Shown one piece after another: positions 8,639 to 16,403 of a DNA stretch of 64,000 bases. The position numbers were made by a program, and so were the translations under genes. The notes beneath the pieces are model-generated. The model was not told where the DNA came from. It did no database searches and was given only the letters and a program-made list of their open reading frames with translations. The stretch is from NCBI GenBank assembly GCA_040081715.1, contig JBEBFY010000006.1:1-64000 (forward strand), given 5' to 3'. Origin of the DNA: CANKJK01 sp040081715 (GTDB taxonomy: Bacteria; Acidobacteriota; Vicinamibacteria; Vicinamibacterales; UBA2999). Positions within the stretch are counted from its first letter, which is position 1. The number at the start of each line of letters is the position of its first letter.

Positions 8639-9669
8639 CTGGCAGAAATCGGCTGATCCGGCGACGCCGGTGCGAGAGTCAGCCCGATCAGATCCATCGC
8701 CAGGAAGCGCTCATAGAGCACCCTCGCAATCCGGCGATCGCCGGCCTCTGTCAGATGGATGCCGTCCATCTTAAACAGGGCGTCGAGCTCGGGGCCTGGC
8801 AATCGCGCGAACTCCGCTTCGAGATCGACGAGCGGCGCCTGCTCGCTCGCCGCGACGTCGCGCACGGCCTGGACGTACCGTTGATGCAGCGGCACCAGGT
8901 CATGCAGATCGTCGAGCCAGCGCTCGGCCAGATAGGCCGGCTCCGCCCCAGGCCGGTGCGACGACGGTGCCGTCAGCAGTACCGGGACGATGTCGTGAGC
9001 GCGGGCGGTGCGCACGAGTCGCGTCAGGTTCGATCTGAAGTCGGACAGTGAGACGCGCACCTGACCCCGAACTCGACGAACAGTGGTCGCGAACACGGCC
9101 CGATTGATCAACTGAGCGACCCGGAACCGGGACAACTGCAGGAGTACGCCGGAGTGCTCGAGATTGAACCGCCCGATGTCCTTGTCGGCAACACCGAAAC
9201 TCGACCAGTGATCGTTCCAGCCGTAATAGAAGGTCACCACGCGCGGCCGCAGCGACACGATATCCCGCTCGAGCTGCTGCACACCCTGGTGAGAGCTCCA
9301 CCCTCCGACCCCGACGTTCGCGAACCGCGGGCTGGCGCCCGGATGCCGCTCCGTGACGAGCAATGCGAACGACGTGTCGTAATGCCCGAACTCGGTGCAC
9401 GAATCACCCATGAAGACCACCGTCGGCCTCGTGCGCCGTGCCGCCGCCAGCGTTGACGAATAGGTCTTGGGGACCCAGAGGAGCTGCCGATCGACCTCGT
9501 ACTGCCGGCGCAGCGTCAGCGGATCCGGCCAGCCGACCTGGACACGCGTCGGATACAGGCCGAACTCGAAACCGGCCAGCCTGAGCAGGAGTTCGCACAG
9601 GAGCAGTGCCACGGTGGCGCCGGCCACGACCAGTGCGGCGCGCCCTCTGAGCTCGCGAGCACGCGTCAC
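8635..9669 (-). CDS. SGNH/GDSL-family hydrolase with N-terminal membrane anchor
   Basis: The 344-residue protein begins with one hydrophobic segment (residues 11-32) and then shows the SGNH blocks in order: VVFMGDSCTE with nucleophile Ser90, the Gly block in GVGGW, the Asn block in YGWND, and the Asp-His pair in DGIHLTEAG (Asp302, His305). Such enzymes act as esterases or acetyl transfer/removal enzymes; in glycan loci they often adjust O-acetyl groups. The anchor suggests the catalytic domain faces the periplasm. It is the first gene of a two-gene unit with the GT-C gene at 7004 (4-bp overlap). Exact substrate not determinable. Confidence 0.8.
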   Translation of the reverse strand: MTRARELRGRAALVVAGATVALLLCELLLRLAGFEFGLYPTRVQVGWPDPLTLRRQYEVDRQLLWVPKTYSSTLAAARRTRPTVVFMGDSCTEFGHYDTSFALLVTERHPGASPRFANVGVGGWSSHQGVQQLERDIVSLRPRVVTFYYGWNDHWSSFGVADKDIGRFNLEHSGVLLQLSRFRVAQLINRAVFATTVRRVRGQVRVSLSDFRSNLTRLVRTARAHDIVPVLLTAPSSHRPGAEPAYLAERWLDDLHDLVPLHQRYVQAVRDVAASEQAPLVDLEAEFARLPGPELDALFKMDGIHLTEAGDRRIARVLYERFLAMDLIGLTLAPASPDQPISAR

Positions 9670-9807
9670 CGCCGGATCATCTTCGGCTGCCGACGCTCGA
9701 ACACGAACGCCGAAATCGAGAACGGAAAGGCGCCAATGTTGACCTGACTGCTATGGTACCGGGGAGAGGAAGTATTCACAAGGTAGAAGGTCATTCGCGG
9801 CAGGCGC

Positions 9808-10305
9808 TTATTCGTCCGACAACGACTCCCGATCGGACGCCAGCGTCAGCACTCGCGGCGGCCGGGCAGTGAGATAGCCGACCCACTCGCCCCACGACCA
9901 CCACAACACCATCGCCGCGAGAGGAGGAAACGCGCGGATGAAGGAACGCCGCAGCGAGTGACACCCGAGTCCCTTCGCGATCAGGCGCCCGAGCAGCAGC
10001 ACAGGCAGCGCTGGCGCGACGGCCACATAGAACCAGCGGCGCCAGCCCGCCGCTTTGTCGAGCCGCCGGTACGCGAAGATGCGACCGAACGCGTAGCGCT
10101 CCTGGAGGGCGGCCGCGAACCCCACCGAGCGGCGCATCACCACTTCGCTCTCGGCAAGCAGCCATAGATCGCCAAACCCGCTTCTCAACGCGTCGTGCAC
10201 CGTGGGTTCGTTGGCCTGCGTCGCCCACAGCAGCCCGATGGCATTGAGCTGCCGGCGATCGTAAGCGACGTTGCACACCGTCAGAGTCGGCGACGGCCCG
10301 GCCTT
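9808..10305 (-). pseudogene. GT2 glycosyltransferase, C-terminal fragment cut off by IS630
   Basis: About 165 residues match the C-terminal half of the GT2 protein encoded at 14167: CNVAYDRR near the start, an ALQERYAFGR segment, two hydrophobic segments and a GEWVGY motif that corresponds to GEAVGY there. The catalytic N-terminal half with its nucleotide-sugar-binding motifs is absent. The fragment ends exactly at the terminal repeat of the IS630 element, and the missing half is not found on the other side of that element, so the gene had lost it before or during insertion. Non-functional. Confidence 0.75.
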
Positions 10306-10329
10306 AACCCCACGACTCGCTTGAGTTGA
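10306..10329 (+). repeat. IS630 left terminal inverted repeat
   Basis: This is the left 24-bp repeat of the IS630 element. The outer seven (AACCCCA) and inner ten bases (CTTGAGTTGA) are identical to the right repeat; most of the mismatches fall in the seven bases between. Confidence 0.8.
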
Positions 10330-10355
10330 AGATCGCATAGTGATCTATTACGCGC

Positions 10356-11312
10356 ATGCCCAATCCCTATCCTGCCGTCCTGCGGGAGCGAGCGGTACGC
10401 GCGTACGAAGACGGTACTGCGCGATATCGCGATGTCGCGTCTACGTTCGGGATCAGTCTGGCGACGCTCGTACGCTGGGTGCAGCGGGCGCGGGAGACCG
10501 GCCTCCTGGTCCCGTTCGACAAAGCGGGCGGGTGGCACTCGCCGGTCGACCTGCCGTTGCTCCACCGGTTGGTCTACGAGAAGCCCGATCGGACGACCGA
10601 CGAATTGACCCGCGTATACACGTATACAACCGGGAGGCCGCGCGCGCGGCGCGTGTGCATCGGTCGAGCATCCTGCGCGCGCTGCAGCGGACGGGATACG
10701 TCTTCAAAAACAACGATCGCGCTAGGCCGAACACGATCGCGCCGCCGTCCAGGCTGAACGCGCGGCCTTCCGGCGCTGGGCCCGGCGGATAGATCCGCGA
10801 CGCTTGGTCTTCCTCGATGAAGCCGGCGCCCATCTGGCCATGGGCCGCTCGCACTCGTGGCTGCCGCGCGGGGCCGTGTGGGTCGAACCCCGGCCGATGC
10901 ATTGGGGCACCAGCCTCACGCTGGTCGGCGCGATCCGCGTGGATCGTGGCTGACCCTCGCCACGTCCTGGCGCGCGATGAACACGGCGCGCGTTGTCGCG
11001 TGGGTGCGCCGACGGCTCGTGCGGCACCTGCGACGCGGCGACGTGGTGATCATGGACAATCTCGCCGCCCACACAGCGCCGCAGGTGCGGGTGCTGATCG
11101 AGCGGGTCGGGGCGACCGTGCGGTATTTGCCCCCGTACTCGTACGACTTCAATCCGATCGAATCGGCGTGGGCCTTGATCAAGAAGCGCATCCGGGCGGT
11201 CGCGCCACGCACCAGCCCCGCGCTCCGCGGCACGGCCCAGCTCGCCCGACGCGTCGTGCGGCTGAGGAATTGTCGCAATTGGTTCGCCCATTGTGGCTAT
11301 CAACTCAAGTGA
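10356..11312 (+). pseudogene. IS630 transposase with at least three frameshifts
   Basis: The N-terminal helix-turn-helix part (10356 to about 10620; VRAYEDGTARYRDVASTFG) is readable in one frame. The next part (YNREAARAARVHRSSILRAL) is in a second frame, the first catalytic motif (VFLDEAGAHLAMGRSHSW) in a third, and the rest (VIMDNLAAHTAP, YDFNPIESAWALIKKRIR) back in the first. The DDE residues are therefore present but spread over shifted frames, with breaks near 10620, 10735 and 10945. IS630 elements sometimes use one programmed frameshift, but three changes point to decay. Confidence 0.8.
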
Positions 11313-11323
11313 TCGATGGGGTT
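11300..11323 (-). repeat. IS630 right terminal inverted repeat
   Basis: This is the right 24-bp inverted repeat of the IS630 element, directly after the transposase stop codon, bordered by TTAA. Confidence 0.8.
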
Positions 11324-11455
11324 AAGCACGTCTCGGAGGTCGCCAGAAGTTGGTGTCCTCAGTACGGGTCAGGATAGGATCGACGTCGATCAGATCCCGT
11401 CGATGCGACCTGTCCTGTTGCCATCCCCTTTGCGAGAAGGATCGGACACTCTGGA

Positions 11456-12871
11456 GTGAGCAGCCTGCGACCTGACGCCGTGGTCGGCTCGGGGTTTCTC
11501 ACGCTTGGGACGGGCGAAGCTGTCGCCCGGATCGTGGCGTTCGTTGCCACGGTCTACCTGGCACGCCGGCTCCGCGCCGACGCCTATGGAGCGATCGTCC
11601 TGGCGACGACCATCATGGCCTACGTCGGACGGCTGTCGGACTGCGGCGTTGACCTGCTCGGTGTGCGGGACGTGGCCCATGATCCGACGCGGCTTCCCGA
11701 ACTGCTCCCGTCGTTTCTCGGTGCGCGCCTGCTCGTGGCTGGCCCCCTGATCCTGCTCACCGCAGGTGTGGGATTGCTGGTGTTCCCGTCCACAGAAGGT
11801 GCCGTTCTGGCGGCCTACGCCTTCACGCTGCTGCCGCTTGCGCTCGGAACGCACTGGGTCCACCTCGGCCTTGGGCAGTTTCGTATCGTCTCGATCTCGC
11901 GGGGCGTCAAGGAGGGGCTCACGGCGCTCCTGATCCTGGCCCTGGTTCACTATTCGGAGGATGTGGGACGCGTCCCGGTCGCTGCCATCGCTGGAGAAGG
12001 ACTCGGAGCGTTCCTTCTGCTGTGGGCGCTCCCGCGAGTAACCACCACGCTGAACGCCGTCCTCCGATTCGACGTCGTCGTGTCTCTGTACCGCCGCTCG
12101 TGGCCGCTCGTCCTGCATGCGCTCCTTGGTCTTCTGATCATGAAGAGCGACTTCTTCTTTCTTCGGATCTACCGGGACTCCGCCACGGTAGGCCACTACG
12201 CCGTGTCCTACGCCCTGATCAGCTTCTTTGTCAATCTCGGCCACTCGTACCAGCTGAGTCTTCTCCCGGTGATCACGCGGCTGGCGGACGCTCCAGACCG
12301 ACAGGGGCATCTGTACCAGACGGCCGCGGCGCAGGTCTTCGCGGGCGCCTTCCCTCTCGCGATCGGGGGCTGCCTTGTCGCCGAGCGGCTGGTGCCTGCC
12401 GTGTTCGGAAGCGGATATGCTGCCTCGGTCATCCCGCTTCAGATCCTCGTCTGGTCAGTCCCCGTCGCCCTGATGCGCAACGTGGCGCAGAGCGTGCTGA
12501 TCGCCCGGGGTCGGCAGGACCTCATGTTCCGAAGTTCTGCCTGGGCCGCGGCCAGCAATGTCATGCTGAATTTCGCGGTGATCCCCTTCTGGGGGATGAC
12601 TGGGGCGGCGATGGTGACGGTTGTGTCCGAATCGGTCCGGCTCCTCCCGATGCTGACGTTCACCCGCCGCACTGGACTGCCGATGGTTTCCCCGCGGCGC
12701 TTCTGGCGGACGCTGCTAGCTGGCGGAGTGATGGCGGCCGTGGTGACGGCCGTGGCCTTGCCTACGGTGTGGCTCTCCATGGCCCTGGGTGCCCTCACCT
12801 ACGCGTGCACCCTGTGCCTGACGGGCGGCCTTCAATTCCGCCGAGGATCCCTTCCTAAGTTGATGGTGTAG
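11456..12871 (+). CDS. Wzx-like polysaccharide flippase (MOP superfamily)
   Basis: The 471-residue protein is almost entirely membrane helices (about 12-14) and begins with the GSGFLTLGTGEAVARIVAF segment typical of oligosaccharide flippases, followed by YLARRLRADAYG. Further features are the charged KSDFFFLRIYRDSATVGHYA stretch near the middle and VFGSGYAASVIPLQIL in the C-terminal half, both common in Wzx/RfbX proteins. It would move undecaprenyl-linked sugar units to the outer face of the inner membrane. The GTG start at 11456 has a GAGAAGGA stretch about 17 bp upstream, which is far for a ribosome binding site; no better start is visible. It opens the plus-strand group 11456-16403. Confidence 0.85.
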   Translation: MSSLRPDAVVGSGFLTLGTGEAVARIVAFVATVYLARRLRADAYGAIVLATTIMAYVGRLSDCGVDLLGVRDVAHDPTRLPELLPSFLGARLLVAGPLILLTAGVGLLVFPSTEGAVLAAYAFTLLPLALGTHWVHLGLGQFRIVSISRGVKEGLTALLILALVHYSEDVGRVPVAAIAGEGLGAFLLLWALPRVTTTLNAVLRFDVVVSLYRRSWPLVLHALLGLLIMKSDFFFLRIYRDSATVGHYAVSYALISFFVNLGHSYQLSLLPVITRLADAPDRQGHLYQTAAAQVFAGAFPLAIGGCLVAERLVPAVFGSGYAASVIPLQILVWSVPVALMRNVAQSVLIARGRQDLMFRSSAWAAASNVMLNFAVIPFWGMTGAAMVTVVSESVRLLPMLTFTRRTGLPMVSPRRFWRTLLAGGVMAAVVTAVALPTVWLSMALGALTYACTLCLTGGLQFRRGSLPKLMV

Positions 12872-12926
12872 GCTGGCGTGATGCTCGTATCGACCAGCCT
12901 TGCCGACTCGTGTGAAGGGTTTCGTG

Positions 12927-14183
12927 ATGTCTGATCAGTCGGTTCTGGAAGTGGAGACCGCGGGCCAGGTCAGCGGGCTGTCTCGCCGCATTCTGAACGG
13001 CGAGATCGTCGTCGTGCGGCGGTGCCTCCAGCAGGCCGACTTGTACGATGCGGTGGTGAAGGCCAGTCTGGAGGGTATTCGGTCGGTCGTCGGAGAGAGC
13101 AAGGCGATGGCGGTCGCGCGGGATGGCTTCGATCGGATTCACGAATGGGTGACACCTGCGGAGGTTCCGGCCGTCGCCGATGAGGTCGCCAGGATCATGG
13201 CCGCCACGACCCACGTCGATCTCCACCGTCTGATCCCCCACGTATTCCCGGAAGCCGGCAACTACTACTACGAGCGCAGCCCCAACGTCCGTTTTCATCT
13301 TCCCTATGACGTCGTGGCTGATTATCAGCGCGCGTACAAGGACTTTACGCAGAGGAAGGGCGAAGGCAAAATCACCGCGCATGGACCCCACCGGGACCCA
13401 TGGGTCGACTGCCCCGACAACGCCATTAATGTGTGGATTGCCGTCGGGCCGGTGCAGCGTGGCAATGGCCTCACCATATTTGCGAACGAGTATCGAAACG
13501 AATTCGCCTTCAAGGACGGCTACATCAATTGGGGTGTCAAGCTGCGTCAGCCGCTGACGTTCGATTTGCAGCCTGGCGACGCGGTGCTCTTCCATAGCAA
13601 TCACCTGCACGGCTCCGAACTCAATCGGACGAGGCGAGCCCGATATGTTGTCAGTTACCGTATCACCGTCGGGAAGCCTCACTATCCGCACGGGCACTAT
13701 CACCACTACGTGCACGCAGGACTGGCGGCGGGTCGATTGCGAGCGCTCGCCGGCGTGCCTCAGAATCTGCAGTGGAGCTTCTTCCGTTACCAGCTTCGGC
13801 GACTGCGGTACACGGTCGCGGGCCATGGCCGAATGACCGGGCGGGATATCGCCTCCACCTGCACCGGGGCGGGGCCGGAGTCGGTGGTCGAGGACGATCG
13901 GATACGGCTTGCGGATTTCCCGGTTGGAACCATTCGAGCCGCGTCAAAGAGCGTCTGTATCGCCCGCCTGACCCAGACGGAATTCGCGGCGGTCGCGCGC
14001 CGCTGCTCTCATCTGGGAGGCGACCTCGCGGGGGGGTGGATGCAGGACGGGAAGATCGTCTGCCCTCTTCACGCGTTGCCGTACGATCCGCATACGGGCG
14101 CCAGTCCGTGCGTGTCGGTGAAGCCCTTGCGCCTCTTCCCGTGTGAGGTCCGCGACGATCACGTTCATGTCCAGATGGATTGA
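12927..14183 (+). CDS. PhyH-type Fe(II)/2-oxoglutarate dioxygenase fused to a Rieske [2Fe-2S] domain
   Basis: Residues about 20-260 resemble phytanoyl-CoA dioxygenase family enzymes: the metal-binding His155-x-Asp157 lies in GPHRDPWVD, and the distal His228 in HLHGSELNRT, followed by arginines that could hold 2-oxoglutarate. Residues about 320-415 form a Rieske domain, with Cys360-x-His362 (CSHLGG) and Cys379-x2-His382 (CPLHALPYD) as cluster ligands. No signal peptide is seen, so it is probably cytoplasmic. I prefer the ATG at 12927 (AAGGG seven bases upstream) over a TTG at 12900. The gene lies between the flippase and a GT2 gene and its end overlaps the GT2 start, which suggests oxidation of a sugar or lipid-linked intermediate. 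Substrate unknown. Confidence 0.8.
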   Translation: MSDQSVLEVETAGQVSGLSRRILNGEIVVVRRCLQQADLYDAVVKASLEGIRSVVGESKAMAVARDGFDRIHEWVTPAEVPAVADEVARIMAATTHVDLHRLIPHVFPEAGNYYYERSPNVRFHLPYDVVADYQRAYKDFTQRKGEGKITAHGPHRDPWVDCPDNAINVWIAVGPVQRGNGLTIFANEYRNEFAFKDGYINWGVKLRQPLTFDLQPGDAVLFHSNHLHGSELNRTRRARYVVSYRITVGKPHYPHGHYHHYVHAGLAAGRLRALAGVPQNLQWSFFRYQLRRLRYTVAGHGRMTGRDIASTCTGAGPESVVEDDRIRLADFPVGTIRAASKSVCIARLTQTEFAAVARRCSHLGGDLAGGWMQDGKIVCPLHALPYDPHTGASPCVSVKPLRLFPCEVRDDHVHVQMD

Positions 14184-15165
14184 GTTGTCAGGGGAAGCAC
14201 CTGACTCGGCCATTGGCTCGCGCCGCCCCGCTCTCTCTGTTGTGAATATCGTCATCGATACAACCGGGCCGCGCGCGAGTGTGAGCCATCTAGCTTCCTG
14301 CCTCCAGGCACTTTCGGAACAGGTGAATGCGCCACCGTTCGAAGTCGTTGTGCCCTACCATCCAGATGTAGACGGCATGGAGGCTCTGCAGCAGCAGTTT
14401 GACTGGGTCAGATTCGTACCCGTGACGGACGTCCGGATCTCGTTACGAGAGAGGGGCGGCCGTGAGCACCACGATGTGCTCAAGACTCGGGGGATCGCCC
14501 TTGCGCGCGGAGAGCTCATCGGCCTTCTGGAGGATCATGGCAGGCCCGACACGCACTGGTGCGCGAATGTCACGGCGGCTCACCAGAGAGACTGCGCGGC
14601 CGTCGGAGGTGCGATCGAGAATGGAATCGACCGAATCCTGAACTGGGCGGTGTACTTCTGTGATTTCGGCCGGTATCAGAACCCTCTACCTACCGGTGAG
14701 TCTCCTATTGCGTCTGATGCAAACGTCACGTACAAGCGAGGTGTGTTAGATGACATTGTGACGATCTGGGAGAAGAGCTACCGCGAAATTGTGGTCAACA
14801 CAGCACTTGTCTCGCGCAGTGAAAAGATCGTGCTGCAGCCCGATGTGATTGTCCACGAGCAGCGAGAGGGTCTGCGCTTCGGTTCGGCCTTGCGCGAGCG
14901 ATTCATCTGGGGCCGTTCCTACGCGGCCACACGAACAGCGTGGATGAGTGGATCTCAGAGGATTGTCTACAGTGCTCTCTCCCCGCTGCTCCCTCTGGTA
15001 CTCGTGCTCCGGATGATGGACACTGCCCGCCAGCGGCGCAGAAACTTCGGCAAGTTTCTGTTGGCGCTGCCCGTGATTGCGGCACTCGTCACCGTATGGA
15101 GCGCCGGTGAAGCCGTGGGGTACGTGGCAGGCGTGCGGACTCGTCCCGCGAGCGTGACGGGTTGA
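14167..15165 (+). CDS. GT2 family glycosyltransferase with C-terminal membrane helices
   Basis: The 332-residue product has the GT-A nucleotide-sugar fold of family 2: LSVVNIVIDTTG near the start, a VPYHPDVDG region, LLEDHGRPD where the metal-binding acidic motif is expected, and SDANVTYKRGVL. It ends with two hydrophobic segments and GEAVGYVAG, so it is probably membrane-bound with the catalytic part in the cytoplasm. The ATG at 14167 overlaps the 3' end of the dioxygenase gene by 17 bp; a GTG at 14143 would add eight residues. The truncated GT2 gene at 9808 is a paralogue of this C-terminal half. Confidence 0.8.
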   Translation: MSRWIELSGEAPDSAIGSRRPALSVVNIVIDTTGPRASVSHLASCLQALSEQVNAPPFEVVVPYHPDVDGMEALQQQFDWVRFVPVTDVRISLRERGGREHHDVLKTRGIALARGELIGLLEDHGRPDTHWCANVTAAHQRDCAAVGGAIENGIDRILNWAVYFCDFGRYQNPLPTGESPIASDANVTYKRGVLDDIVTIWEKSYREIVVNTALVSRSEKIVLQPDVIVHEQREGLRFGSALRERFIWGRSYAATRTAWMSGSQRIVYSALSPLLPLVLVLRMMDTARQRRRNFGKFLLALPVIAALVTVWSAGEAVGYVAGVRTRPASVTG

Positions 15166-15197
15166 TGGGGGTTTCAGTCGGATCCGCGTTGGCGTGA

Positions 15198-16403
15198 ATG
15201 TTGCCAAACCCTCTCCATGTAGGCGTTGATGCGACGAGTTGGCGTAACGATCGCGGTTTCGGTCGTTTCACTCGAGAGCTGGTGACCGAGCTCGCCTCCC
15301 GTGACACAGGATTCAGGTACACGCTGTTGTTCGACCAGCCGCCGACGGAGTGCCTGCCCCCAGGGGTTGCGATGCTCAGCGCCGCTACGGAACGCACCCT
15401 GAATGAGTCCGCAGTCGGCACGACGTCGCGTTCGTTGACCTACCTCTGGAAGATGGGCCACCTGGCAAGGAGAGCGAAGTGTGACCTGTTCTTCTTTCCT
15501 GCGGTGTACTCGTACTTCCCAATCTTGTCTAGGATTCCATGCGTCGTCTGCTATCACGACACAACGGCCGAGCGCTTCCCTCATTTGCTGTTCCCCGGCA
15601 GACTCAATCACCGGCTCTGGCAGCTTAAGACAGCGCTGGCGCGGCTGCAGACGACCCGCGCGATGACGGTGTCTCAGTCGTCGGCCGCTGATCTGGAACA
15701 GATACTGCGCATCCCCAGACGGCGCATCGACGTGGTGACGGAGGCGGCGGATCCGGTCTTTCGTGTCATCGACAACCCGGAGGTGCCTGCGAGGGCCCGC
15801 GTTCGCCACGGTGTCTCCGAGGACGCGACGCTCTTAATCTACGTGGGAGGGATGAATCCCCACAAGAACCTGTTGGGTCTCCTGAAGGCAATGCCAGCCG
15901 TCATCGCCGTGTACCCCGGCGTCCAGTTGGCTATTGTCGGGGACACATCTGGGAAGGGGTTCTGGGACGACGTGCCCGCCCTGCAGGAATTCGTCCGCAC
16001 GCATCCTCCGCTCGGGCGACACGTTCACTTTACCGGCTACATCGCCGATCAGGACCTCGTGGAACTCCTCAACAGCGCGACCGCCCTGGTCTTCCCGTCT
16101 CTGTGGGAAGGGTTTGGGCTGCCGGCTGTTGAGGCGATGTCCTGCGGGGTGCCGGTGCTAGCCAGCGGGCGCGGAAGCCTGCCCGAAGTGATCGGGGATG
16201 CCGGGCTGTTTTTCGATCCGGACAGCCCTGCGGCGATGTCCGAATGCATACTCACGTTTCTCCGCCACCCCGACCTGCAACCGAGGCTTCGCGAAATCGC
16301 ACTGAGTCGGGCGCAGACCTTCACCTGGTCTCGCGCCGCGCAACTGGCCGAAGACTGCTTCCGTCAATGTCATGAGGACGTTGCGCGTCGCTCAGTGAGA
16401 TGA
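15198..16403 (+). CDS. GT4 family glycosyltransferase
   Basis: The 401-residue protein starts with a Rossmann strand (HVGVDATSWRN) followed by GFGRFTRELVTEL, the acceptor-side domain of GT-B enzymes. The donor side shows YVGGMNPHKNL, then the E-x7-E motif as Glu304 to Glu312 in EGFGLPAVEA, then SGRGSLPEVIGDAGLFFDP. This is the standard layout of GT4 enzymes that use nucleotide sugars with retention of configuration, such as mannosyltransferases. It has no membrane segment and is likely cytoplasmic. The gene ends the plus-strand group; its last 83 bp overlap the 3' end of the convergent pyruvyltransferase gene. Confidence 0.85.
   Translation: MLPNPLHVGVDATSWRNDRGFGRFTRELVTELASRDTGFRYTLLFDQPPTECLPPGVAMLSAATERTLNESAVGTTSRSLTYLWKMGHLARRAKCDLFFFPAVYSYFPILSRIPCVVCYHDTTAERFPHLLFPGRLNHRLWQLKTALARLQTTRAMTVSQSSAADLEQILRIPRRRIDVVTEAADPVFRVIDNPEVPARARVRHGVSEDATLLIYVGGMNPHKNLLGLLKAMPAVIAVYPGVQLAIVGDTSGKGFWDDVPALQEFVRTHPPLGRHVHFTGYIADQDLVELLNSATALVFPSLWEGFGLPAVEAMSCGVPVLASGRGSLPEVIGDAGLFFDPDSPAAMSECILTFLRHPDLQPRLREIALSRAQTFTWSRAAQLAEDCFRQCHEDVARRSVR

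Larger units (their letters stand above)
10306..11323 (+). mobile_element. IS630-family insertion element with terminal inverted repeats
   Basis: A roughly 1-kb element is bounded by 24-bp imperfect inverted repeats (19 of 24 positions match), both starting AACCCCA and ending CTTGAGTTGA. Each end sits at a TTAA, consistent with the TA target duplication usual for the IS630/Tc1 group. Inside lies a transposase of the matching family, now frameshifted. The element separates a truncated GT2 gene from the Wzx-like gene. Confidence 0.85.

Noticed and set aside
12900..12926. TTG start that adds nine residues to the dioxygenase
   Set aside because: The ATG at 12927 has a good ribosome binding site and a typical start; TTG is rare.
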